Assembly: GCF_042651965.1 (NCBI RefSeq)
Contig: NZ_JBHSDY010000006.1
Span: 62,001-126,000, forward strand
Direction: 5' to 3'
From: Castellaniella hirudinis
GTDB lineage: Bacteria; Pseudomonadota; Gammaproteobacteria; Burkholderiales; Burkholderiaceae_B
Length of the DNA stretch: 64,000 nt
The notes beneath the pieces were generated by a model. That model worked only from the letters and a program-made list of their open reading frames with translations, ran no database searches and was not told where the DNA came from. Made by a program: the position numbers and the translations under genes. How positions within the stretch are numbered: the first letter of the stretch is position 1; the number at the start of each line of letters is the position of its first letter. Below, one piece after another: positions 18,183 to 25,870 of the stretch.

Positions 18183-18979
18183 TGGGCGCGGCGCAGATCC
18201 ACCCTACGGCCCTGGTCGCGCCGGGCGCGGTGCTGGGCGAGGACGTCGTCGTCGGCCCCTACAGCATCATCGGCGAGCACGTCCGTGTCGGCGCGCGGAC
18301 GCACATCGGTCCGCACTGCGCCATCGACGGGCATACCGTCATCGGCCCGGACAATCATTTCTACCGCTTTTGCTCCATCGGGGGCATCCCTCAGGACAAG
18401 AAATACGCGGGTGAACCCACGGCGCTGGAAATCGGCGCGGGCAACACCTTCCGCGAATTCGTGACCGTGAACACCGGCACGGCCCAGGACGTGGGCACGA
18501 CCCGGCTGGGGGACGACAACTGGATCATGGCCTACGTGCATATTGCGCACGATTGCCAGCTCGGCAGCCATATCGTCATCGCCAACAGCGTCCAACTGGC
18601 GGGCCACATCCACATCGGCGACTGGGCCATCATCGGCGGCCTGTCGGCAGTGCACCAGTTCGTGCGCATCGGCGCGCATGCCATGATCGGCGGCACCAGT
18701 TCCGTGCGCCAGGACGTGCCCCCCTACGTGATCGGCGCGGGCGATTCGTTCCGGCCGGTCGGCATCAATGCCGAGGGCCTGAGCCGGCGCGGCTTCACGC
18801 CGGCCGACGTGCAGGCGCTCAAGGACGCCTACAAGATCCTCTATCGGCGCCAGCTCAGCGTGGAACAGGCCGTCGAGGCCCTGGCGGCGCTCCAGGCGGA
18901 ACGCCCGACCGAGGCGCCCGCCGTCCAGACGCTGCTCGATTTCCTGCGCGCGTCCAGCCGGGGTATCGCCCGGCCATGA
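18182..18979 (+). CDS. lpxA: Acyl-ACP--UDP-N-acetylglucosamine O-acyltransferase
   Basis: First lipid A enzyme: 3-O-acylation of UDP-GlcNAc. The 265-residue product from ATG 18182 begins MGAAQIHPTALVAPGAVLG and is built of hexapeptide repeats. The catalytic region is MAYVHIAHDCQLGSH, and a C-terminal helical domain follows (LKDAYKILYRRQLSVEQA). The frame is open far upstream inside fabZ, but only this start gives the family N-terminus. It overlaps lpxB (ATGA). Confidence 0.97.
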   Translation: MGAAQIHPTALVAPGAVLGEDVVVGPYSIIGEHVRVGARTHIGPHCAIDGHTVIGPDNHFYRFCSIGGIPQDKKYAGEPTALEIGAGNTFREFVTVNTGTAQDVGTTRLGDDNWIMAYVHIAHDCQLGSHIVIANSVQLAGHIHIGDWAIIGGLSAVHQFVRIGAHAMIGGTSSVRQDVPPYVIGAGDSFRPVGINAEGLSRRGFTPADVQALKDAYKILYRRQLSVEQAVEALAALQAERPTEAPAVQTLLDFLRASSRGIARP

Positions 18980-20226
18980 GCTTTGCCGCCGCCATCGTGG
19001 CCGGTGAACCCTCCGGCGACCTGCTGGCGGCGCGCATGCTCCGCGGTCTGCAATCGCATGATCCCCAGGTCAAGGCCATGGGCATCGGCGGTCCGGCCAT
19101 GGCCCGCGCAGGCTTCGAGGCCTGGCACCCCATGGATGCGCTGTCCGTCTTCGGCTACGTCGATGCGCTGCGCCAGGCACCGCGCCTGATCCGCACCTGG
19201 CGCGACACGCGCCGCCGCGCACTGGACTGGCGTCCGGATGTGTTCGTGGGCGTGGACGCTCCCGACTTCAATCTGCGCCTGGAAGAAAAGCTGCGCGCCG
19301 CCGGCATCCCCACCGTGCATTTCGTCGGACCCTCGATCTGGGCCTGGCGGTTTGAACGCATCCACCAGATCCGCCGCGCGGTCTCGCACATGCTGGTGCT
19401 GTTCCCCTTCGAGGTCGATCTGTACCGCGAGCAGGGCGTGCCCGTGACCTATGTGGGCCACCCGCTGGCCGAACTCATTCCCGTGCAGCCGGATCGTGCG
19501 GCCGCCCGCGCGCGCCTGGGCCTGGAGCCCAAGGCCCGGGTGCTGGCCCTGATGCCGGGCAGCCGTGAATCAGAGATCCGCCTGCTGGCCTCCCGATTCC
19601 TGCAAGCCGCCCAGATCCTGATCAGCCAGGACCCGGATTTGCAGGTCGTCGTGCCGGTGGTCAATCCGCAGCGCCGCGCCCAGTTCGAGGCCGTCCTGGC
19701 GCAATACCCCGTGCCCGGATGCCGGATCCTGTCGGCTTTGCCGGCTTCGGGGCAGGGCATCGAAGCCCCAGCCGCCGGGCAGGGCGCCGCACCGGCGCGC
19801 GCCGATGGCCTGGACACATCCGAATGGCCGGTCGCCTGGCATGCCATGGAGGCCGCCGATGCCGTGCTGGTCGCCAGCGGTACGGCCACCCTGGAGGCCG
19901 CGCTCTTCAAACGCCCCCTGGTGATTTCCTATGTCATCACCCCCTGGATGCGGCGCATCATGGCCTGGAAATCCGGCCAGGACGCCCCGAGCCTGCCCTG
20001 GATCGGCCTGCCGAACATCCTGGAACGCGAGTTCGTCGTGCCCGAACTGCTGCAAGAGGCCGCCACGCCGCAGGCGCTGGCCGAGCACACCTGGGCGGCC
20101 CTGACCGACGCGGATCTGGCCGCGCGCATCACGCAGCGCTTCACGGCGCTGCACGAGACCCTCAGCCGCGACACGCCGGGGCTTGCGGCCCAGGCCATTC
20201 TGGAAACCAGCCGTGGCCACGCCTGA
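18976..20226 (+). CDS. lpxB: Lipid-A-disaccharide synthase
   Basis: Glycosyltransferase (GT19) that joins UDP-2,3-diacylglucosamine and lipid X. The 416-residue product begins MSFAAAIVAGEPSGDLLAARML, the family N-terminus, and includes FVGPSIWAWRFERI, LMPGSRESEIRLLA and LVASGTATLEAALFKRP. It is longer than the typical ~380 because of a Gly/Ala/Pro-rich insertion of about 30 residues (starting ASGQGIEAPAAGQGAAP, roughly residues 256-285) before the nucleotide-binding motif. It overlaps lpxA by four bases and rnhB by fourteen. Confidence 0.95.
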   Translation: MSFAAAIVAGEPSGDLLAARMLRGLQSHDPQVKAMGIGGPAMARAGFEAWHPMDALSVFGYVDALRQAPRLIRTWRDTRRRALDWRPDVFVGVDAPDFNLRLEEKLRAAGIPTVHFVGPSIWAWRFERIHQIRRAVSHMLVLFPFEVDLYREQGVPVTYVGHPLAELIPVQPDRAAARARLGLEPKARVLALMPGSRESEIRLLASRFLQAAQILISQDPDLQVVVPVVNPQRRAQFEAVLAQYPVPGCRILSALPASGQGIEAPAAGQGAAPARADGLDTSEWPVAWHAMEAADAVLVASGTATLEAALFKRPLVISYVITPWMRRIMAWKSGQDAPSLPWIGLPNILEREFVVPELLQEAATPQALAEHTWAALTDADLAARITQRFTALHETLSRDTPGLAAQAILETSRGHA

Positions 20227-20812
20227 TCTGTTCGACACCCTGCCGGTCGAGGGGCTGGTCGCCGGCGTGGACGAGGCGGGCCGCGGCCCGCTGGCCGGCC
20301 CGGTCTACGCCGCCGCCGTCATCCTGGACCCGGCCCGACCCATCGAAGGCCTGGACGACTCCAAGAAGCTCAGCGCCGAGCGCCGGGAAGTCCTGGCCGG
20401 CCTGATCCGCGAACGGGCCCTGGCCTGGGCCGTCGCCTACGCCGACGTCGAAGAAATCGAGCGCCTGAACATCCTGCACGCCACGATGCAGGCCATGCGG
20501 CGGGCCTGCCTGGGCTTGTCCCAGGCGCCCGCGTTGATCCTGGTGGACGGCAACCGCCTGCCCCCGGGGCTGCCATGCCAGGCCCGCGCCGTGGTGGGGG
20601 GCGACGCCCTGGAACCGGCGATTTCCGCCGCCTCGATCCTGGCCAAGACCGCACGCGACGCCTGCTGCCTGGAACTGCACGCGCGCTACCCGGACTACGC
20701 CTTCGATCGCCACAAAGGCTACGGCACCGCGCTGCACCTGGCCCGTCTGGCCGAATTCGGCCCCTGTCCCGAACATCGGCGTGATTTCGCGCCCGTACGG
20801 CGCCTGCTATGA
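20213..20812 (+). CDS. rnhB: Ribonuclease HII
   Basis: Removes ribonucleotides from RNA-DNA hybrids and misincorporated rNMPs. A GTG start at 20213 gives 199 residues (MATPDLFDTL). An ATG ten codons earlier is open but lies deeper in lpxB. Conserved acidic residues are visible in GLVAGVDEAGRGPLAGPV (Asp-Glu) and in the segment around HATMQAMRRA; other motifs are DDSKKLSAE, ISAASILAKTARD and HKGYGTALH. rnhB after lpxB is common in proteobacteria. Confidence 0.95.
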   Translation: MATPDLFDTLPVEGLVAGVDEAGRGPLAGPVYAAAVILDPARPIEGLDDSKKLSAERREVLAGLIRERALAWAVAYADVEEIERLNILHATMQAMRRACLGLSQAPALILVDGNRLPPGLPCQARAVVGGDALEPAISAASILAKTARDACCLELHARYPDYAFDRHKGYGTALHLARLAEFGPCPEHRRDFAPVRRLL

Positions 20813-21639
20813 CCGTTCCCGTACGCCACATCGCCTCGCGCGACAATCCGGATTACCGCGCCTGGCTGCGCCTGGCCCAGGGGCGGCCGGGCCGCCATGA
20901 CACGCGCGTCATCCTCGAAGGCGAGCACCTGTGCCGCGCCTGGCTGGAACACAAGGGCGTGCCGCAGACGCTGGTGGTCGGTGAATCGGCTTTGTCCCTG
21001 GATTGGGTCGGCCCCATCTGGCAGGACTGCGTACGCAGCCGGCGCATCGTCCTGCAGGACAATCTCGCCGCCGTCCTGTCCCAGGTCGAGCATGGCCCCG
21101 CCGTGTTCTTTATCGTGGATCCTCCCGCGCCGCAGCCTCCTGCGCGCATCACCGCCGGCTGCCTGTGGCTCGACCGGGTTCAGGATCCCGGCAACCTGGG
21201 CACGTTGTTGCGCACCGCTGCCGCAGCGGGCCTGAAGCAGGCCTATCTGTCGAACGGCTGCGCCTCGGCCTGGTCGCCCAAAGTCCTGCGCAGCGGCCAG
21301 GGGGCGCACTTTGCCCTGGATATCCATGAGCGCGTGGATCTGTCGGCGCTGACGCGCCAGACGGACATCCCGCTGGCCGCCACGACACTGGAACGGGCCG
21401 AGATCCTGTACATCAAGGACTTGCGCCAGCCCTGCGTCTGGCTGTTCGGCAACGAAGGGCAGGGCGTCGCCGATGATCTGCTGGAGCTGGCCTCCTGGCG
21501 GGTCCATATCCCGCAGTCCGCGGCGGTCGAATCCCTGAATGTGGCCGCCGCCGCCGCCATCTGCCTGTTCGAGCAGCGGCGCCAGCAACTGGTGGCCGCC
21601 GTGCGGGCGCGCACGTCGCGACGCGAGAAAAATCAGTAG
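20809..21639 (+). CDS. SpoU/TrmH-family RNA 2'-O-methyltransferase
   Basis: SPOUT-class methyltransferase, 276 residues, that methylates a ribose 2'-OH of rRNA or tRNA with AdoMet. The N-terminal ~110 residues form a substrate-binding domain. The C-terminal knot has motif 1 DPGNLGTLLRTAAAAG, motif 2 LFGNEGQGV and motif 3 IPQSAAVESLNVAAAAA. Sequence alone does not fix the target: RlmB-like 23S rRNA methylation is the usual annotation. It starts inside the rnhB stop (ATGA) and its stop overlaps the convergent ppsR stop by 7 nt. Confidence 0.88.
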   Translation: MTVPVRHIASRDNPDYRAWLRLAQGRPGRHDTRVILEGEHLCRAWLEHKGVPQTLVVGESALSLDWVGPIWQDCVRSRRIVLQDNLAAVLSQVEHGPAVFFIVDPPAPQPPARITAGCLWLDRVQDPGNLGTLLRTAAAAGLKQAYLSNGCASAWSPKVLRSGQGAHFALDIHERVDLSALTRQTDIPLAATTLERAEILYIKDLRQPCVWLFGNEGQGVADDLLELASWRVHIPQSAAVESLNVAAAAAICLFEQRRQQLVAAVRARTSRREKNQ

Positions 21640-22466
21640 CTCATCCGGTCCAGACCGACCTCATCAAGGATCTTTGTAGAAATTTCCTCGATCGAGCGGG
21701 TCGTGGTGGACAGCCAGGGAATGTTTTCCATGCGCATCAGGCGCTCGGCGTCGGCGATTTCCTGGCGGCATTGCTTCAGTGAAGCGTAGACGCTGTTGGG
21801 CCGTCGTTCGTTGCGGACCTCGGCCAGGCGTTCGGGCTGAATCGACAGGCCGAACAGCTTGCGCCGGTAGGGCAGCAGGGTGGCGGGCAGGGCGCCGCGG
21901 TCGAAGTCTTCCGGGATCAGCGGGTAGTTGGCGGCCTTGACCGCATACTGCATCGCCAGATACAGGCTGGTCGGGGTCTTGCCGCAACGCGAGACGCCCA
22001 CCAGGATGACGTCGGCCTGCTCCAGGCCCTGGACGTACTGGCCGTCGTCGTGCGCCAGGCTGAAATTGATGGCCTCGATGCGGTTGTTGTATTGCTTGCT
22101 CAGGCCGTTGGTATGCGAACGGCCCACCGAACGGCTGGCGTTCACGCCCAGCACCCCTTCCAGGTGGTGCACGAAGGAGCCGAACAGGTCCAGAAAGACG
22201 CAGGGCGCGGCGCGGATGCGGTCGGCCATTTCCGGGTCCACCAGGGTGCTGAACACCAGCGGCGGCGGACCGCCCCGGTCGGCGTGCAGGGCGATGCGCT
22301 GCGCGGCAGCGTCGGCCTTGGCCGCCGAATCAATGAAAGGCAGACGCACGGACTGGAAGGCGACTTCCTCGAATTGCGAGAGCACCGCGTGACTGAAGGT
22401 TTCCGCGGTGATCCCGGTACTATCCGAGACAATGAACACCGTGCGTTCGATAGAAGATTCGGTCAT
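21633..22466 (-). CDS. ppsR: PEP synthetase regulatory kinase/pyrophosphorylase
   Basis: DUF299-family bifunctional regulator: ADP-dependent phosphorylation inactivates phosphoenolpyruvate synthase, and Pi-dependent dephosphorylation reactivates it. The 277-residue protein starts with the family motif VFIVSDSTGITAETF and carries the P-loop GVSRCGKT at residues 157-164 followed by PTSLYLAMQ. It is divergent from its target gene ppsA across a 211-nt gap, the classical arrangement. Confidence 0.96.
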   Translation of the reverse strand: MTESSIERTVFIVSDSTGITAETFSHAVLSQFEEVAFQSVRLPFIDSAAKADAAAQRIALHADRGGPPPLVFSTLVDPEMADRIRAAPCVFLDLFGSFVHHLEGVLGVNASRSVGRSHTNGLSKQYNNRIEAINFSLAHDDGQYVQGLEQADVILVGVSRCGKTPTSLYLAMQYAVKAANYPLIPEDFDRGALPATLLPYRRKLFGLSIQPERLAEVRNERRPNSVYASLKQCRQEIADAERLMRMENIPWLSTTTRSIEEISTKILDEVGLDRMSY

Positions 22467-22473
22467 GGATTTG

Positions 22474-22504
22474 TTGAACCACCAAGCGTCAGAAACGGTA
22501 CAAT
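22474..22504 (+). promoter_or_regulatory. Candidate promoter of ppsA
   Basis: TTGAAC (22474-22479) and TACAAT (22499-22504) are separated by 19 bases, slightly long for sigma-70. The -10 matches 5 of 6 and the -35 matches 4 of 6. Transcription from here would include the structured leader at 22577-22660. Low-to-moderate confidence because of the spacing. Confidence 0.35.
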
Positions 22505-22576
22505 CCGCGAAGGTTACCAGTCACCCGAACCGGGATCAAGAAGCCTTCTGAATTCGTTCAGGGGTGCCCGAGGCTG

Positions 22577-22660
22577 GTTTGCCGGGCGCACGCAATCATG
22601 CCGCGCACGCGCAGGGCCTGTCCCTGCGCGCTGCGTACGCCGGGCAAACTCGCTTTTTCT
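22577..22660 (+). promoter_or_regulatory. Branched terminator-like leader (candidate attenuator) of ppsA
   Basis: An outer stem pairs GTTTGCCGGGCG (22577-22588) with CGCCGGGCAAAC (22638-22649), 11 of 12 positions. Inside it a perfect 9-bp hairpin pairs CGCGCAGGG (22608-22616) with CCCTGCGCG (22622-22630) around a 5-nt loop. The 3' arm of the outer stem is followed at once by TCGCTTTTTCT, an intrinsic-terminator U-tract, and then by the AAAGGTGAC ribosome binding site and the ppsA ATG at 22678. The position inside the leader points to attenuation; this is inference from the fold. Confidence 0.5.
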
Positions 22661-22677
22661 ATCTCAAAGGTGACACC

Positions 22678-25056
22678 ATGTCGTACGTTGTATCGTTCGA
22701 GCAGCTCCGCATGACGGATGTGGACTCGGTAGGAGGCAAGAACGCTTCTCTTGGGGAAATGATCAGCCAGCTGGCCGGCGCCGGGGTCCGGGTGCCGGGC
22801 GGCTTCGCGACCACCGCGGATGCGTTCCGCGATTTCCTGAAATCCACCGGGCTGGACGCCCGCATCAATGCGCGCCTGGATGCGCTCAACGCCGACGACG
22901 TGCGCGAACTGGCCGCCGCCGGCGCCGAGATCCGTCAATGGGTGATCGACACGCCGTTCCCGGCTGACTTCGAGCAGGCCATCCGTGGCGCCTTCGCCGC
23001 GCTGGACGCCGACGGCAAGGGTTCCTTTGCCGTGCGCTCGTCGGCCACCGCCGAAGACCTGCCCGACGCCTCTTTCGCCGGCCAGCAGGAAACCTATCTG
23101 AACGTGGTCGGCATCGACGACGTGCTGGAAAAGATCCGCCACGTGTTCGCCTCGCTGTACAACGACCGCGCGATCTCCTATCGCGTGCACAAGGGCTACG
23201 CGCACGCCGAGGTCGCGCTGTCGGCCGGCATCCAGCGCATGGTGCGCTCGGACAAGGGCAGCGCGGGCGTGATGTTCACCCTGGACACCGAATCCGGCTT
23301 CAAGGACGTGGTGTTCATCACCTCGTCCTACGGCCTGGGCGAAACCGTCGTCCAGGGCGCCGTCAACCCCGACGAGTTCTACGTCTTCAAGCCCACGCTG
23401 GCCGCCGATCACTATCCCATCATCAGCCGGCGCATCGGCTCCAAGCTGATCAAGATGGAATTCGACGAACAGCGCGTCTCCGGCCATGCCGTGCGCACGG
23501 TCGAGGTCCCCGCGTCCGAACGCAACCGCTATTCCCTGACCGACGACGAGATCATCGAACTGGCGCGCTACGCGACCATCATCGAAAAGCACTACCAGCG
23601 CCCGATGGACATCGAATGGGGCCGCGACGGCGTGGACGGCAAGCTCTACATCCTGCAGGCCCGTCCCGAAACCGTGAAGTCGCAGCAGGGCCACCACGAC
23701 GTCCAGGAACGCTACCGCCTGAAGGCTACCGGCGAAGTCCTGATCACCGGCCGCGCCATCGGCCAGAAGATCGGTTCGGGCACGGTGCGCGTCGTGGCCG
23801 ACGCCTCTGAAATGGACAAGGTGCGCCCCGGCGACATCCTGGTCACCGACATGACCGACCCCAACTGGGAACCCGTCATGAAGCTGGCCTCGGCCATCGT
23901 CACCAACCGGGGCGGGCGCACCTGCCACGCCGCCATCATCGCGCGTGAACTGGGCATCCCGGCCGTGGTGGGCTGCGCCGAAGCCACCGACGTGCTGGCC
24001 AACGGCCGCGAGGTCACCGTGTCCTGCGCCGAAGGCGACGAGGGCCGCATCTACGACGGCCTGATCGAGACCGAAATCGAAGAAGTCCGCTGGGGCCAGA
24101 TGCCCGACATCGGCCTGAAGGTCATGATGAACGTCGGCAACCCGCAACTGGCCTTCGACTTCTCGCAGATTCCCAACGGCGGCGTCGGCCTGGCGCGCCT
24201 GGAATTCATCATCAACAACAACATCAACGTTCACCCCAAGGCCATCCTGGACTACCCGAACGTCGACGGCGACCTGAAAAAGGCCGTGGAATCCGCCGCC
24301 CGGGGCTATGCCAGCCCGCGCGCCTTCTTTGTGGAAAAGCTGGCCGAAGGCATCGCCACCATCGGCGCGGCGTTCTATCCCAAGCCGGTGATCGTGCGCC
24401 TGTCGGACTTCAAGTCCAATGAATACCGCAAGCTGGTGGGCGGTTCGCGCTACGAGCCCGAGGAAGAAAACCCGATGCTGGGTTTCCGGGGCGCGTCGCG
24501 CTACATCTCCGAAGACTTCGCCGAGTGCTTCCGCATGGAATGCGAGGCCTTGAAAAAAGTCCGCGACGAGATGGGCCTGACCAACGTCGAGATCATGGTG
24601 CCCTTCGTGCGCACGCTCAGCCAGGCCGAGCGCGTGGTCGATCTGCTGGCCGCGCACGGCCTGAAGCGCGGCGACAACGGCCTGCGCCTGATCATGATGT
24701 GCGAAGTCCCGACCAACGCCATCCTGGCCGACGAATTCCTGCAGTATTTCGACGGCTTCTCGATCGGCTCGAACGACATGACCCAGCTCACCCTGGGCCT
24801 GGACCGGGATTCGGGCATGGAACTGCTGGCCGCCGACTTCGACGAACGCGATCCCGCCGTGCAGTTCATGCTGCGCCGCGCGATCCAGGCCTGCCTGAAG
24901 GCCGGCAAGTACGTCGGCATCTGCGGTCAAGGCCCCAGCGACCATCCCGATCTGGCCCAGTGGCTGCGGGACGAGGGCATTCTGTCCATGTCCTTGAACC
25001 CGGACACGGTGGTCGACACCTGGCAGCGCCTGGCCGATACCAAGGTCGCCGCCTGA
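22678..25056 (+). CDS. ppsA: Phosphoenolpyruvate synthase
   Basis: Converts pyruvate, ATP and water to PEP, AMP and Pi for gluconeogenesis from C3 substrates. From ATG 22678 the product is 792 residues, the family length. The N-terminal ATP-grasp domain begins VVSFEQLRMTDVDSVGGKNA. The swivelling phosphohistidine domain carries His417 in NRGGRTCHAAIIARELG. The C-terminal PEP/pyruvate TIM barrel contains MMCEVPTNAILADEF, SIGSNDMTQLTLGLDRDSG and CGQGPSDHPDLAQWL. The frame is open upstream to 22564, but that part is the structured leader. Growth on acetyl units or C3 acids would need this step. Confidence 0.96.
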   Translation: MSYVVSFEQLRMTDVDSVGGKNASLGEMISQLAGAGVRVPGGFATTADAFRDFLKSTGLDARINARLDALNADDVRELAAAGAEIRQWVIDTPFPADFEQAIRGAFAALDADGKGSFAVRSSATAEDLPDASFAGQQETYLNVVGIDDVLEKIRHVFASLYNDRAISYRVHKGYAHAEVALSAGIQRMVRSDKGSAGVMFTLDTESGFKDVVFITSSYGLGETVVQGAVNPDEFYVFKPTLAADHYPIISRRIGSKLIKMEFDEQRVSGHAVRTVEVPASERNRYSLTDDEIIELARYATIIEKHYQRPMDIEWGRDGVDGKLYILQARPETVKSQQGHHDVQERYRLKATGEVLITGRAIGQKIGSGTVRVVADASEMDKVRPGDILVTDMTDPNWEPVMKLASAIVTNRGGRTCHAAIIARELGIPAVVGCAEATDVLANGREVTVSCAEGDEGRIYDGLIETEIEEVRWGQMPDIGLKVMMNVGNPQLAFDFSQIPNGGVGLARLEFIINNNINVHPKAILDYPNVDGDLKKAVESAARGYASPRAFFVEKLAEGIATIGAAFYPKPVIVRLSDFKSNEYRKLVGGSRYEPEEENPMLGFRGASRYISEDFAECFRMECEALKKVRDEMGLTNVEIMVPFVRTLSQAERVVDLLAAHGLKRGDNGLRLIMMCEVPTNAILADEFLQYFDGFSIGSNDMTQLTLGLDRDSGMELLAADFDERDPAVQFMLRRAIQACLKAGKYVGICGQGPSDHPDLAQWLRDEGILSMSLNPDTVVDTWQRLADTKVAA

Positions 25057-25122
25057 TCGCTTGATCGAACCCGCGCGTCGCCTCCGGACATCGGGGGCCG
25101 GTGTGCGGGCTGGCCAGCCCCG

Positions 25123-25157
25123 GGGCGGCACGAAGGCTCGTGCCGCCCTTTGTCTTT
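25123..25157 (+). terminator. Intrinsic terminator after ppsA
   Basis: A perfect 11-bp stem pairs GGGCGGCACGA (25123-25133) with TCGTGCCGCCC (25138-25148) around an AGGC loop, followed by TTTGTCTTT. It lies 67 nt after the ppsA stop and just before ogt, so ogt may depend on read-through or its own promoter. Confidence 0.8.
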
Positions 25158-25168
25158 CGGAGCGTTCA

Positions 25169-25828
25169 ATGCCGTTTCACGCCTTGATCCCGTCGCCTCT
25201 GGGGCCCATTTTGCTGGAATCGGACGAGACCAGCCTGCGGGGCTTGTACTTCACCGACCAGCGGGATCTGCCCCAGGTGCCGGGCGTGGAGGCCGCCCCG
25301 GTGAAGGTGTCGGACCCCACGGCAGGCCGCCAGGACGGCCGGGCGATCCGGTCGTTCCGGGCGGTGCGGGGACAGACGGCCGGCGAGAGCGGGGCGCTGT
25401 TCTCCGAATCCAGGCGCGTGCTGCAGGTGGAAACGGCGCCGCTGCACCTGCTGCAGGAAAACACCCCGGACAGCGCGCTGGCGGTGCTGGAACAGACCCG
25501 GCGCGAACTGGACGAATACTGGCGCGGCGCACGCCAGGTCTTCGAGATGCCGCTGGCCCCTCAAGGGACGGCCTTCCAGCAAAAAGTCTGGCAGGCATTG
25601 CTGGACGTGCCCTGCGGCCAGACCCTGTCCTATGGCGAACTGGCCGAGCGCGCCGGCCTGGGCGCCGGTCACGGCCGCGCGGTGGGCACAGCCGTGGGCA
25701 GCAACCCCATCAGCATCATCATTCCCTGCCACCGCATTCTGGCCCGCAACGGCACCCTGAACGGTTACGGCGGCGGCCTGAGCCGCAAGGCGCGGCTGCT
25801 GGAGATCGAGGGTTTCACGATCCGCTGA
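25169..25828 (+). CDS. ogt: Methylated-DNA--protein-cysteine methyltransferase
   Basis: Suicide repair protein that takes alkyl groups from O6-alkylguanine onto its own cysteine. From ATG 25169 the product is 219 residues. The C-terminal half carries FQQKVWQALLDVPCGQTLSYG, the Arg-finger/helix region, and the acceptor Cys187 in IIPCHRIL. The N-terminal domain has an insertion of about 40 residues (around TAGRQDGRAIRSFRAVRG) relative to the ~165-residue norm, possibly disordered. The frame is open upstream to 25061, but that part spans the ppsA terminator. Confidence 0.9.
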   Translation: MPFHALIPSPLGPILLESDETSLRGLYFTDQRDLPQVPGVEAAPVKVSDPTAGRQDGRAIRSFRAVRGQTAGESGALFSESRRVLQVETAPLHLLQENTPDSALAVLEQTRRELDEYWRGARQVFEMPLAPQGTAFQQKVWQALLDVPCGQTLSYGELAERAGLGAGHGRAVGTAVGSNPISIIIPCHRILARNGTLNGYGGGLSRKARLLEIEGFTIR

Positions 25829-25840
25829 AAGGCGCGGTGC

Positions 25841-25858
25841 GCCTGGCGTACGCCAGGC
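25841..25858. terminator. 18-bp perfect palindrome between convergent ogt and aer-like gene
   Basis: GCCTGGCGTACGCCAGGC is a perfect palindrome lying 12 nt after the ogt stop and 12 nt before the end of the leftward chemoreceptor gene. It lacks a U-run on either strand, so it would be a weak bidirectional terminator or an mRNA 3'-end stabiliser. Confidence 0.45.
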
Positions 25859-25870
25859 CCCGATCCCCGG

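Noticed and set aside
22558..25131. 857-codon open frame opposite ppsA
   Set aside because: Antisense artefact of codon bias; rich in His/Asp/Val/Gly without recognisable domains, whereas the plus strand encodes full-length PpsA.
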